From a virus, in IMG/VR virus record IMGVR_UViG_3300008116_004464, positions 1 to 34,356 of that record: DNA of 34,356 nt, one strand, 5' to 3'. Positions 23,301-30,440 of this stretch are shown one piece after another; positions within the stretch are counted from its first letter, which is position 1, and every line of letters begins with the position of its first letter. The position numbers and the translations under genes were made by a program. The notes beneath the pieces were generated by a model. The model was not told the origin of the DNA and ran no database searches. It worked only from the letters and a program-made list of their open reading frames with translations.

Positions 23301-23452
23301 TGACAGAAGAAGAAGTTAAGAAAGCTAAGAAATCAATAGCTTCTGAAGCAACAAGATTGTCAAAAGAGCAATTATTTGGTAAGGAAAAGAAAACAAGAGA
23401 GGAGAAAATGGAAGATAAAAGATTATCAAGAGCAAGAAAAAGATTTGACTAA
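17324..23452 (+). CDS. Giant 2042-residue virion/ejection protein with N-terminal NDPLGIL repeats
   Basis: Two copies of NDPLGIL (12-18 and 35-41) open the protein, in a linker-like region. Hydrophobic glycine-rich segments follow near 215-275 (GGAVIAGVLEKLG) and near 390 (GGIFGGIGGAVTA). From about 420 to 1250 it is acidic/lysine-rich, helical and low-complexity, with TEEVKP repeats and an island of strands (KVGSLVKWDVFG). Long coiled coils follow. The C-terminal third (about 1540-1900) is better ordered, with MTGRGKLVSFLESG, a hydrophobic segment (TTAGIMLAASAAGATVE, about 1758-1775) and GGKAAYLRTFFRM. The body resembles large polyvalent or ejection proteins delivered with phage DNA. No polymerase, protease or lysozyme motif was recognised. 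Confidence 0.55.
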   Translation: MAEEFVEIEQENDPLGILSKKTATPKVQGAAPVDNDPLGILKKKSTPVVSSVTPSPLPSQPDFLKQGQKVASGEIFTDISKSVPKTTVQPVVKPTLKEAALKDRENNGNYLAALYNMVVSGAETIAGGAARLNQKFDASPIARIQETADKAASSVTGINYEAIREKQAADKVRNLVGNVRSGASSKEYEKKLVQGFDVTNGIGLDDIKALGVILPSIAGDMALGVATGGTSFAIQGYDNALSTIDDIPEAKNMSETTRTAFGLGGAVIAGVLEKLGMDNILKSGTATKYVTSKILKEASEELAKKGVKVTAEQFQKTVSDKATQLLTKTALKNTVKAGAKSALVEGGTEATQEGAMDLMKLAANQIENKKIFDEEEIKNTAASRYLNSAVMGGIFGGIGGAVTARTKNLQRHIESEIKSAKTQQDIDNLVSEINQNVEDGTLSNNDAELLKSMVDENLNKPKDLDIKNEKEDKLSEVNGEIALLNKEDRLYNENLEKLNKRKAEINSYYDNLSKESKKLDEVDAEDGAAIPTEEVVTEEVKPSEIKVGSLVKWDVFGNEETGDWNVVNETTTRGGEPAVTLSKTYIEDSTNGKSYTKEVTEEVKPTEVKTVEQLREQEQSELDSKIPNAEQYRVDGKVDRAKLTNEEDVKAFDEVYNKYDKLISPLLEKPVEQKVTVELLSSQEPPQKEGETIVTLSGKTEAERLASIEKRQSFTQVSDKVLADNALIQKAQSYFNKGKNYKNSPEGRAELNKLRFEARDLGLTVDTERNKVTVPSKKTGRPRKVSYNNRADSDSVVETNGKTLTERNRDVQEVFEELTDAGVFLDIKSESGNRMSATQIDSAINDILEGIPSKGANKYLDALEKGLSEDAIPLYDKGMGRFAPRLADIRAELGVEKEVVGEPMDEVALNKFLDEESKLTPEEEQDLLDNVENLLYEYETTEAGPEGTVQSTETGAKEGVPSEAKPSEPTKSERQAEYEKIKSNKKKKDFVRNNLPEEFKPLADELTNAQMSEIVDSNFDLKTIKDIQDAVQKQSAAEVLQPKQEGDGGTGGERKRVEQGKQGDEPAGEGKAKAAEEAQPKGTEEGEVIGITHEQLNEVARELGFPEYEASPETVEQWDNEARENLKDPEYANKLIAKYEKNEIPKPNEQRAMLMILSSAKAKLNANPSPKNLAEFKKIMELSNNVGGRLVGQSLRARQGVKQVEDTLPDFLLMRENDRGYPFTESEIKDQARVFEELQKEKNDLKEALQKSEEANAKLIAEMGVNKAKAAARKAAKKTREEYVIERKQSLAAAREALKKLRSGEQGLTAVSIPGVKELTAVAPHIKNYMKSLVEEGVSKLDDVINDTYAEFKDIVDGLTKKDILDAFNGEYDQSKPRTRNEKAEELRLLQREAALLKELENVRKGIEKEKNPAQKVKKNDRILELEDKIKEVKRLNKERDRVPQEFTESEFASKTEGELLASKRRMLTKRIEKLQDDIKNKRYLEEKAAPPKLELDRKTQLLKDRVVKMERQIEAERQKDAYKKMSKTEKAFDHINQITGIRRVMQTAFDLSVSLRQGVLVAFNPRKWDVFSKAFGNQMKSAFSDKKYNSLMYDIHNSSEYNKMLEDGIKFNELDALKNEERNEDFQKSFLYGIKIPIVRQLITEPLLASQRAADGFLNTARYELYLKYEKQLLKQGITRQSDPEAYKKMADLVMNMTGRGKLVSFLESGKANKVVSNTFYGARLMAANINSLNPVKYAQLPPGVRKEVMKDMLSYVTTTAGIMLAASAAGATVEMDPDEPDFLQIRFGDKVYDITGGKAAYLRTFFRMTSALYSRFTDNKYNQQKKIERAGSSLFKFFRNKLAPNTGYAVNMALGKNTLNQDFDPYEVLEAYPMYADDFAEALKDEGITSLATVLAPNISGIGYGSYATQANKESLETSLERMLNSDEMNPELIKNHKDGDRLINDKEFEELSKLRDANIEKEIRRLYDGKSKFNLTLDKGNVVTKKVENMTEEEVKKAKKSIASEATRLSKEQLFGKEKKTREEKMEDKRLSRARKRFD

Positions 23453-23673
23453 TGACATTAGAAGATTTTAGAGAATTAACAGCAGACCTTGATGGTGACA
23501 CAGAAATGTATATATTTGCAAACGACACGCTATTCCCTATATGTATAGAGGATAGCGCTGTCTTGGATTTAACTAATGATAAAAGGCAGCTTACTGTTGT
23601 ATCTTTGACCGCTTGTAATCATACAGATGAAGGCAAATACACAGTAGGGATGCCGAATATAATACTAAATTAA
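23452..23673 (+). CDS. Hypothetical acidic 73-residue protein
   Basis: No family is recognised. The start overlaps the previous stop by one base (TAATG). The product is acidic and made of short strands (TEMYIFANDTLFPI, KRQLTVVSLTA). There is no signal peptide. It is co-transcribed with the giant virion gene and the terminase. It could be a chaperone or minor virion protein; nothing in the sequence decides. Confidence 0.55.
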   Translation: MTLEDFRELTADLDGDTEMYIFANDTLFPICIEDSAVLDLTNDKRQLTVVSLTACNHTDEGKYTVGMPNIILN

Positions 23674-23676
23674 CAC

Positions 23677-23988
23677 ATGGAAACACTTGAAGAACTAAAA
23701 CAAAAACTATTACTTTACGAGCAAAATGGAGCGGCTAAGTTATTTTACGCTTTGAACCGTAAAGCTAATGAAATGGCAGATTTGTTAAATAAAACAAACC
23801 TATCCCATTTACAGCTTGAAGATAAGAACGACAAGACTTTTGAAAGATTAAAGATTTTATGGAATGATAGCGCAAGTATATCAACTGCTATTAGAGATTT
23901 AGGTATATCTGCCGGTGTTACAGGTGATGAAGGGAAAGACGTTGCCAAGAAACCATTTGTAGAAACCATTGCTGAAAGCAGAAAATAA
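23677..23988 (+). CDS. Hypothetical 103-residue helical protein beside terL (possible small terminase)
   Basis: The protein is helical: TLEELKQKLLLYEQNG, a second helix NRKANEMADLLNKTN, then ERLKILWNDSASISTAIRDLG and a short charged tail. It ends four bases before the large terminase gene, the usual place of the small terminase subunit TerS. Small terminases often have an N-terminal HTH and an oligomerising coiled coil; only helices can be seen here. The TerS idea rests on position and size. Confidence 0.45.
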   Translation: METLEELKQKLLLYEQNGAAKLFYALNRKANEMADLLNKTNLSHLQLEDKNDKTFERLKILWNDSASISTAIRDLGISAGVTGDEGKDVAKKPFVETIAESRK

Positions 23989-23991
23989 TCT

Positions 23992-26043
23992 ATGCCAGAA
24001 ACCATAAAAATATACGGTTCGGAAATCTCACTTCCGGAAAGACCTGATGTGTCAGAAATAGAGAATTGGGGTACAGATGACCCTAATGAGCAATATTGGA
24101 GACGTAAAGATATACCATCATTTTTATCACTTGTAGAATATGATAGTGAAGGTAATGCATTGTTGAATGCAGAACAGGCAGCTTATGCCAATAGAGAAGT
24201 TCTACGGTGCAAGAAAGGATTTTGGTTTTATAACAATGGCGCTCCTACTTACATAAGCGGTAAAAACTATTTCTATTTAAGTTTTTGGAAACTAGAGGAT
24301 GACATATACCCTGACTACAGGGATACAGATAGAAGATACTTTTTGTTTTTGGACCATTGGGAAAGAACTCCTTGGTGTTTAGGTATTGTAAGAGGTAAGA
24401 AAAGACGTGAGGGTGCGACATCAGTTGCGACATCTAATTTGGTTTATGAATGTATATTCTATAAGAATAGTTTCTGCGGTTTAACAAGTAAAACTCAAAT
24501 AGATGCTAAGGCAGCATTTACAAACATGGTTTCGTTTGGATACAGACAATTGCCAGTATTTTTAAAGCCCAAACAATTAAATAATAAAGATAGCGTTAGT
24601 GAATTAGTATTTGCTCATAAATCAGTAGAGGTAAGAGGTGCTAAAGGTAGTATAGTAGATACAGATACAGGGCATAGGTCTAGAATTGATTATAGAGCCC
24701 CTTCTTTAAACTCTTATGACTCAGGTCGATTAAGTAGAGGGCTGTTTGATGAGGGCGGAAAATGGGCTAAAGAAAATCCTTTTTCTACATTTATATCAAT
24801 CGTAAGTAAGACTCTTGTAAAGGGTGCCAAAAGAGTTGGTTTTATAGAATGTCCATCTACATCAAACTCAATGACAAGTGGTGGTGAGGAATTTAAGAAT
24901 GTTTGGGATGGCGCAGACCATTTTAAATATGCAAAGACCCCTAATAGATTAGTTAAGTATTTTGCTCCGGCCTATGACGGATACCTCGGATTTATTGATA
25001 AGTTCGGGATGAGTGTTATCAATGAGCCAGATGAAGAACAATATAAGTTTCTAGTTGAGTATTATGTTGGGGCTGGTGACTTGGATGAGAGTGATATAAG
25101 ATTAGGGGCCAAGAAGTATTTAGAACAAAAGAGAAAGCAATTAGAAGGCGTACAATTAGAGGAAGAAATAAGGATGAACCCTTTTGATGAAAGGGAAATG
25201 TTTATGCTTCGGAACAATAATTGTCACTTTGATGCCGTTGTATTAAATGACTTGTATGAACTAGCAAAGGTTAATGAAAGCTCCGCAGTTGAATATGGAA
25301 ACTATGTATGGGAAGGTGGAATACCTTTTGCAAAAGCTATTTGGCATAAATGTGATAAAGAAAGCGCTAGATGGCACAGGGCTAAGGATTTTAAAACTCC
25401 AGAAGAAACATACGAAAAAAGAGGCAGTTTGTTTATACCTAAGAACTATGTTCAGTTTGTAAGTGCGGTTGACCCGTTCCAAAACTCAGTAGTTGAATCA
25501 GGAGAAGGTTCTAAAGCTAGTAGTTTTGTAATGAATAGGTATGATAAAGGTGATAATGAACCTATATTTGACAGGATGCTTGTTTCAAAGTATCACGCAA
25601 GACCTAAAATGGTAGAGCTTTTCCACATGGACATGGCACTGCAATGTTTTGCTTATGGAGGTCAATTATTAGTGGAGGCTAAGATGGATGGTGGTTTACG
25701 TAAGTTCTTTGTTGACAACTATTTAGAAATGTTTCTAATGAAACTTCCTAATAAAGATACCTATGGTGTTGACCCTAATGCAGACAATAAAGCATTAATG
25801 GTAAACTTATGGGAGCAATACATACTTACAAGTGGTAAAGACGGAAAGATAATATACCCTAATTTGATAGATGACAAATATGATGGATTGTTAAAGTTCA
25901 ACGTGAACGATACAGAAGTATCGGATTTGGTAATGGGAGGCGGATGGACTTTATTTGCAGATTATTATAAAAAGGTTAACTTGAAAAAAGTAGAGAATAA
26001 AACTAAGCTTTCTGATTTTTTTGCTATGAAACCAACACGCTAA
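23992..26043 (+). CDS. terL: Large terminase subunit
   Basis: The 683-residue motor pumps DNA into the prohead and cuts it. ATPase part: an N-terminal region with YISGKNYFYLSFWKLED, a modified Walker A-like GIVRGKKRREGAT (131-143) with basic residues in place of the usual small ones, and Walker B GLFDEGGKW (D253, E254). Nuclease part (RNase H-like): VSAVDPF (D494), LLVEAKMDGG (E562) and DDKYDG (627-632). The sequence is of the divergent type I associate with Bacteroidetes podoviruses including crAss-like phages; I cannot verify that here. Its stop overlaps the start of the glycosyltransferase gene by one base (TAATG), so the cassette reads through from the packaging operon. Confidence 0.88.
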   Translation: MPETIKIYGSEISLPERPDVSEIENWGTDDPNEQYWRRKDIPSFLSLVEYDSEGNALLNAEQAAYANREVLRCKKGFWFYNNGAPTYISGKNYFYLSFWKLEDDIYPDYRDTDRRYFLFLDHWERTPWCLGIVRGKKRREGATSVATSNLVYECIFYKNSFCGLTSKTQIDAKAAFTNMVSFGYRQLPVFLKPKQLNNKDSVSELVFAHKSVEVRGAKGSIVDTDTGHRSRIDYRAPSLNSYDSGRLSRGLFDEGGKWAKENPFSTFISIVSKTLVKGAKRVGFIECPSTSNSMTSGGEEFKNVWDGADHFKYAKTPNRLVKYFAPAYDGYLGFIDKFGMSVINEPDEEQYKFLVEYYVGAGDLDESDIRLGAKKYLEQKRKQLEGVQLEEEIRMNPFDEREMFMLRNNNCHFDAVVLNDLYELAKVNESSAVEYGNYVWEGGIPFAKAIWHKCDKESARWHRAKDFKTPEETYEKRGSLFIPKNYVQFVSAVDPFQNSVVESGEGSKASSFVMNRYDKGDNEPIFDRMLVSKYHARPKMVELFHMDMALQCFAYGGQLLVEAKMDGGLRKFFVDNYLEMFLMKLPNKDTYGVDPNADNKALMVNLWEQYILTSGKDGKIIYPNLIDDKYDGLLKFNVNDTEVSDLVMGGGWTLFADYYKKVNLKKVENKTKLSDFFAMKPTR

Positions 26044-26666
26044 TGTGGACCGATTTTTTTGATAAAATACTTGTTATAAATCTGCCAAGCAGAACCGACC
26101 GTCTATTACAGATAGCTGAAGAACTTTATAAATGGGGTATACCATACGAGTTGGTAAACGCAACCCCACACGAAAACGGTGCAGAAGGGTTAAGAATTAC
26201 AGTTGAAAAGATATTTAGGGATGCGGTTGCCGCCAATTTAAAGTCTGTTTTAATATTTGAAGATGACGCAATGTTTGTAGAAAGCTGCGGAAATCCAAAC
26301 GATACAATGGAGCAGGTTGTAAAACAGCTACCTCCTACTTGGCAGATACTATACCTAGGAGCTCAGTGTACGAATGGATTTAAGGCAAAAATATCTCCTA
26401 ATCTTCTTTTATTAGATATGGCATTTGCTACACACGCATGGGCTATATCACTTGATGGGATGAAAGAAATACTTTCAGCAGGCTTAGAAGCTCCCATAGA
26501 TAACTCAGTAGTAAAGACCGTGCAGCCTAGGGGCCATACTTACATAACACACCCGTTACTTTGTACGCAAAGACCCGGCTATAGTGATATAGGTAGAACT
26601 GAAATAAATTGGCAGCCATTTATAGAACAGCGATATTATCAAAAATTTTCTGAATCAAATCTTTAA
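26043..26666 (+). CDS. Glycosyltransferase family 25-like protein
   Basis: The 207-residue product matches GT25 (LPS-type glycosyltransferases): the start KILVINLPSRTDR (8-20) and the acidic motif SVLIFEDDAMF (68-78, EDD at 73-75), which corresponds to the nucleotide-sugar/metal site. The middle (YLGAQCTNGF, AFATHAWAISLDGM) matches the remaining fold. GT25 enzymes are usually about 230-280 residues; this is compact. No signal peptide, so it is cytosolic. It starts within the terL stop codon and begins the glycan cassette. Donor and acceptor are unknown. Confidence 0.8.
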   Translation: MWTDFFDKILVINLPSRTDRLLQIAEELYKWGIPYELVNATPHENGAEGLRITVEKIFRDAVAANLKSVLIFEDDAMFVESCGNPNDTMEQVVKQLPPTWQILYLGAQCTNGFKAKISPNLLLLDMAFATHAWAISLDGMKEILSAGLEAPIDNSVVKTVQPRGHTYITHPLLCTQRPGYSDIGRTEINWQPFIEQRYYQKFSESNL

Positions 26667-26668
26667 AA

Positions 26669-27364
26669 ATGCAACAGATTAGTATTTGTATACCTACTTG
26701 GAATAGGGTAGAAATGACCCTGAATAGTTTTAAAAAAGTTTATAATGACGCTAGAATAGATACCATTGTTATAGTGGATGACGCTAGTGATATTGATGTT
26801 TATACCAGACTTAAAGAAGAATGTGATAAGCTAAGTAAGGTAAAGCTTTATAGGAATGTTACAAATCAAGACTGTTACGCTAACAAGTTTTTAGCCGTAA
26901 GCTATTCTCCTACAGACTACTGTATACTCTTAGATAGCGATAATCAAATAGATGAAACCTACATAGATAAGATATATTCTCAAACTTGGGATAAAAAGAC
27001 CATACTAGCTCCTGATTTTGCAAAACCCCTATTTGACTATACAGAATTTAGTGGGATGACTATATCTAAAGATAATGTAGCTAAATACATGGACAGGCCG
27101 TTTTTTGCAACTTGTCTAAATTGTATGAACTACTTTGTTTCGGCAATGGATTATGTAAAAGTTTGGGATGCCAATACGGACCCACATAGCTCTGATAGTA
27201 TATACCAAAACATGAACTGGTTTAAATGGGGTAATAAAATGCATATAGTTCCGGGGATGCAATATGAGCATTTGGTTCACGATGAATCACATTACAAGCT
27301 CAATTGTAGCATAGACCCAGAATTTTATCAAAAAGTTGAAGAAGAACTTAGAAATATGAAATAA
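26669..27364 (+). CDS. Glycosyltransferase family 2
   Basis: The 231-residue protein has the GT2 (GT-A) pattern: ISICIPTWNRVEM (4-16), a strand ending IVDDASD (35-41) that would bind the nucleotide, and CILLDSDNQID (85-95) where the DxD metal site is expected. EHLVHDESHYKLN near 210-222 may hold the late catalytic acid. It is soluble with no membrane helix. It lies three bases after the GT25 gene and before the RNA element. The sugar cannot be told from sequence. Confidence 0.82.
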   Translation: MQQISICIPTWNRVEMTLNSFKKVYNDARIDTIVIVDDASDIDVYTRLKEECDKLSKVKLYRNVTNQDCYANKFLAVSYSPTDYCILLDSDNQIDETYIDKIYSQTWDKKTILAPDFAKPLFDYTEFSGMTISKDNVAKYMDRPFFATCLNCMNYFVSAMDYVKVWDANTDPHSSDSIYQNMNWFKWGNKMHIVPGMQYEHLVHDESHYKLNCSIDPEFYQKVEEELRNMK

Positions 27365-27424
27365 ATTATTTATTTTAGTATCGCTTAATTCATAAATAAA
27401 TGGTTAGTTGTTAAATAAGACATA

Positions 27425-27489
27425 CCCCCGAAAACAAGACGTTCAAGCCCCCCTGCGTGAATTAAGCCGTCTTGTCGTAGGGGGCTTTT
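27425..27489 (+). promoter_or_regulatory. Structured RNA element with competing pairings (attenuator or switch)
   Basis: Four pieces interlock. ACAAGACG (27434-27441) pairs with CGTCTTGT (27468-27475). AAGCCCCC (27445-27452) pairs with GGGGGCTT (27480-27487); this helix can extend through a bulged C to 27457/27476 and is followed by TTTT, like a terminator. CCCCC (27425-27429) can also take the same GGGGG, closing a hairpin around the first helix. The two 8-bp helices overlap and cannot both form easily, because the three bases joining them would have to span both. The element ends six bases before the ATG at 27494. Position in the cassette suggests control of the genes from 27494 on; no known riboswitch class is recognised. 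Confidence 0.6.
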
Positions 27490-27493
27490 AATT

Positions 27494-28231
27494 ATGGTAA
27501 CATTTACAAACGCTGGAAGAATGGGTAATTGGTGCTTTGAAGCTGCAACGGCTATAGCCTATGCGCTGAAGCATGATTTAGATTTTACCGTTCCTTCGCA
27601 CAGCGACCATCCAAAGTGGAATCCGATATACTGCTTACATTTGGTTAACCCAAATTATAACCCTAACTTAGAGAAGATTAATTTATGGGAAGGAAAGCAT
27701 AGTTACGAAGAACTACCTTTTAACGAAGAATGGAGAGATAAAAATATTTCAATAGAAGGTTACAGACAAACGGCAAAGTATTTTGATGAATACAGAAACG
27801 AGATATTGTACCTATTTAATTTCCCATATAATAGACAAGATGGATATGTAGCTTGTCATGTTAGAAGGGGTGATTATGTTCAATTAAGAGATAAGCATCC
27901 AGAAGTAAAAGTAGAATGGTATGAAAAAGTTATGGCTGAATTTTCGGGATACAAGTTTAAGTTCTTTTCTGATGACATTCAGTGGTGCATGGAGAACTTT
28001 AAGCACAGAAATGATTGCGAATTTTCTGGTAATAGTGATGAGGTATCAGACCTATTAGAAATGAGTTGGTGTGAGCATCAGATATGCAGCCCAAGTACTT
28101 TTAGTTGGTGGGGAGGATGGTTGAATAGAAACGAGAATAAGAAAGTTATATTCCCTACATTTTGGTTTAGTCCCGGATGGGATGGTTTAGATACTAGCGA
28201 TATTGTTCCCCCTTATTTTATAAAAATGTAA
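27494..28231 (+). CDS. GT11-like fucosyltransferase
   Basis: The 245-residue product matches alpha-1,2-fucosyltransferases of family GT11: an N-terminal 'GRMGNWCFEAATAIAYA' (8-24), the GDP-binding motif CHVRRGDY (121-128) and the late motif SPSTFSWWGGWL (199-210). Family enzymes are usually 270-300 residues; this is slightly short. They use GDP-L-fucose; some fucosyltransferases are known to accept GDP-L-galactose, which differs only by a hydroxyl. A GDP-mannose 3,5-epimerase gene lies 600 bases downstream, which would supply GDP-L-galactose. No fucose synthesis gene is in the window. It lies directly after the RNA element. Confidence 0.85.
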   Translation: MVTFTNAGRMGNWCFEAATAIAYALKHDLDFTVPSHSDHPKWNPIYCLHLVNPNYNPNLEKINLWEGKHSYEELPFNEEWRDKNISIEGYRQTAKYFDEYRNEILYLFNFPYNRQDGYVACHVRRGDYVQLRDKHPEVKVEWYEKVMAEFSGYKFKFFSDDIQWCMENFKHRNDCEFSGNSDEVSDLLEMSWCEHQICSPSTFSWWGGWLNRNENKKVIFPTFWFSPGWDGLDTSDIVPPYFIKM

Positions 28232-28233
28232 TT

Positions 28234-28821
28234 ATGAGTGATTTTTTAATGTTTGATTTTCCGCATTTCTATCAAAGGATTGCAAAAGAGCTTCCAGATG
28301 ATTGTAAGGTATTAGAGTGTGGGGTTGCTGATGGTGATAGTGCCTTGTTCTTAGCTCAAGAGCTCAATAGACTTGGAAAGAAGTTTAAGCTATATATGGT
28401 AGATAATATGGATTATGGTAAATACCTTCAAATGAAAACTATTTACCAAAACATAATCAAAAGCGGATTAGGTGAGTTTATAGAAGTTGTTCCGTTTGGT
28501 AGCTTAGAGGCAGCGGAAATGTTTAATGATGGGTATTTAGATTTCTGTTATATAGACTCATCACACACTTACGAAGAAACTAAAAAAGAAATTAGAGCTT
28601 GGTATCCAAAAGTGAAAGATGAATGTATACTAGCTGGGCATGATTATAATGCAGATGAAGTACGTAGAGCAGTTGAAGAAGTGGTTCCCAAAGTTTTTGT
28701 AAGAGATGATATTGGTGACAGAAGCTTCAATCCAGAAAATGTATTACAATCAGAAGATACTCTAAATAATTTTGGAGTATGGTGGTTTAGAAAGCAATGG
28801 TATTTAAAACTAAATAAATAA
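28234..28821 (+). CDS. Class I SAM-dependent methyltransferase (Methyltransf_24-like)
   Basis: The 195-residue protein has a Rossmann-type SAM site: VLECGVADGDSALFLA (26-41) with the glycine loop, an acidic strand end YMVDNM (54-59), and FCYIDSSHTYEETKKEI (104-120), typical of Methyltransf_24 enzymes found in sugar clusters. LAGHDYNADEV follows as expected. The substrate could be a sugar or nucleotide-sugar intermediate. It is two bases after the GT11 gene and two before the epimerase, so these are co-translated. Confidence 0.75.
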   Translation: MSDFLMFDFPHFYQRIAKELPDDCKVLECGVADGDSALFLAQELNRLGKKFKLYMVDNMDYGKYLQMKTIYQNIIKSGLGEFIEVVPFGSLEAAEMFNDGYLDFCYIDSSHTYEETKKEIRAWYPKVKDECILAGHDYNADEVRRAVEEVVPKVFVRDDIGDRSFNPENVLQSEDTLNNFGVWWFRKQWYLKLNK

Positions 28822-28823
28822 AC

Positions 28824-29813
28824 ATGAAAACAGCATTAGTTTGTGGTGCAGGTGGATTTATTGGTAGCCACATGGTAAAAAGATTAAAGAAAGAAGGTTA
28901 TTGGGTAAGAGGTGTTGACTTAAAAAGACCTGAGTATTCCGAAACAGAAGCCGACCATTTTGTAGTTGGTGATTTAAGGAATCCAGAACTTGTAAGTAGG
29001 GTTACATTTGCGCCTAATCAGAGCGACATATATAGCGGACATGGTTCTTTTGATTTAGTAATTCAGATGGCTGCTGATATGGGCGGAGCTGGTTATATAT
29101 TTACAGGGGATAACGATGCGAACGTGATGCATAATTCTGCATTGGTAAATCTTAATATGGTATACTATTGCACTAAGAATAAAGTAAAGAAAATATTATT
29201 CTCATCTTCAGCTTGTGCGTATCCAGAGCAAATCCAAGAAAGAGAAGATTGCGCTGCATTGAAAGAGAGTGATTGTTTCCCTGCCGCACCCGATTCACCT
29301 TATGGATGGGAAAAGATATTTAGTGAAATACTATTTGATTCTTTTAGAAGGAACTACAAGTTAGATGTAAGAATCTGTAGGTTCCATAATATATTTGGAC
29401 CAGAATCATGTTATAACAATGGTAAAGAAAAAGCCCCTGCCGCTGTTTGCTATAAAGTAGCATCTGCCGAAGAAGGTGGTGAAGTAGAAATATGGGGAGA
29501 TGGAAAACAAACTAGGTCGTTTCTTTTTATAGATGAAGCTGTAGAAGGAGTAATGAGATTATTAGACAGCGACTATGTACATCCGGTAAATATTGGTTCA
29601 AACGAAATGATTGCAATTAATGATTTGGCTAAGATGGTTATTGATATTTCTGGAAAGAATTTAACTATCAAAAATGTAGAATCAAATGCAATAGGTGTAC
29701 GTGGTAGAAATTCTGACAATACTCTTATAGAGGAGAAGCTAGGATGGAAGCCATCAAGACCGCTTCATGAAGGAATAGAGAAATTATATAACTGGATTAA
29801 TCAAAAAGTATAA
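28824..29813 (+). CDS. GDP-mannose 3,5-epimerase-like enzyme
   Basis: The 329-residue SDR-type protein matches GDP-mannose 3,5-epimerase, which makes GDP-L-galactose. NAD binding is shown by GAGGFIGSH (8-16). Hallmarks are MAADMGGAGYI (82-92), SSSACAYPE (127-135), PYGWEK (159-164), RFHNIFGP (186-193), KEKAPAA (201-207) and WGDGKQTRSF. The spacing fits the plant enzyme as I recall it: C131, Y160, K164 and K203 correspond to C145, Y174, K178 and K217. Plant enzymes are about 377 residues; this is shorter at the ends. The alternative is another NDP-sugar epimerase of the same superfamily. The GT11-like gene two places upstream is a plausible user of the product. Confidence 0.85.
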   Translation: MKTALVCGAGGFIGSHMVKRLKKEGYWVRGVDLKRPEYSETEADHFVVGDLRNPELVSRVTFAPNQSDIYSGHGSFDLVIQMAADMGGAGYIFTGDNDANVMHNSALVNLNMVYYCTKNKVKKILFSSSACAYPEQIQEREDCAALKESDCFPAAPDSPYGWEKIFSEILFDSFRRNYKLDVRICRFHNIFGPESCYNNGKEKAPAAVCYKVASAEEGGEVEIWGDGKQTRSFLFIDEAVEGVMRLLDSDYVHPVNIGSNEMIAINDLAKMVIDISGKNLTIKNVESNAIGVRGRNSDNTLIEEKLGWKPSRPLHEGIEKLYNWINQKV

Positions 29814-29814
29814 T

Positions 29815-30438
29815 ATGCTGATACCATTAAAACCCATACTTGAAAAGTATGATATAAAATTAGATGGAGTTGCTCACGTTGGCGCTCATTGGGCTGAAGA
29901 ACATGATGACTATATTGATTGTGGACTAAAGGGTTTCTTATATGTAGAGCCTATTAAAGAAGCATTTGAAGTTTTAGTTGAAAGATTTGCAGGGGATTCT
30001 AATGTAAAACTAGAGAACGTAGCAATTGGAAGCAAGCCAGATATTGGTGTTATGTGTGTAGATACAACCAACCAAGGACAAAGCAATAGTTTGCTAGAAC
30101 CATTTGTGCACTTAGAGCAACATTCTGAAGTGATTTTTAATGGTGACCCACAAGTAGTTAAGATAGTAACATTGGATAGTATAGAATTCCCTTCTTGGTA
30201 TAATCTATTTATGGTAGATACTCAAGGGTATGAATTAGAAGTGTTAAAAGGTTCTGTAAAAGTGTTGCCTCAATTTGATTTACTTTACTTAGAGGTTAAT
30301 AGACAAGAAACATATAAGGGTTGCCCAATGGTAGAGGAGCTAGATGAGTTTCTATTACCTTTTGGATTTCATAGAGTAGAAACAAAATGGGCTTCCCATT
30401 ATCACTCTTGGGGCGATGCAATTTGGATAAAAAAATAA
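29815..30438 (+). CDS. FkbM-family methyltransferase
   Basis: The 207-residue product matches FkbM methyltransferases: GVAHVGAHWAEEH (18-30) is the SAM loop, FLYVEPIKEAFEVL (41-54) the acidic strand end, VKIVTLDSIE the following strand, and LFMVDTQGYELEVLKG the late motif. FkbM enzymes often methylate sugars of O-antigen or secondary metabolites. The ATG at 29815 is one base after the epimerase stop. The terminal methyl may cap the phage-specified glycan; that is inference. Confidence 0.85.
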   Translation: MLIPLKPILEKYDIKLDGVAHVGAHWAEEHDDYIDCGLKGFLYVEPIKEAFEVLVERFAGDSNVKLENVAIGSKPDIGVMCVDTTNQGQSNSLLEPFVHLEQHSEVIFNGDPQVVKIVTLDSIEFPSWYNLFMVDTQGYELEVLKGSVKVLPQFDLLYLEVNRQETYKGCPMVEELDEFLLPFGFHRVETKWASHYHSWGDAIWIKK

Positions 30439-30440
30439 TT

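Noticed and set aside
27434-27487. A stable H-type pseudoknot formed by both 8-bp helices at once
   Set aside because: The three-base link between the first strands would have to span both helices; competing structures are more likely.
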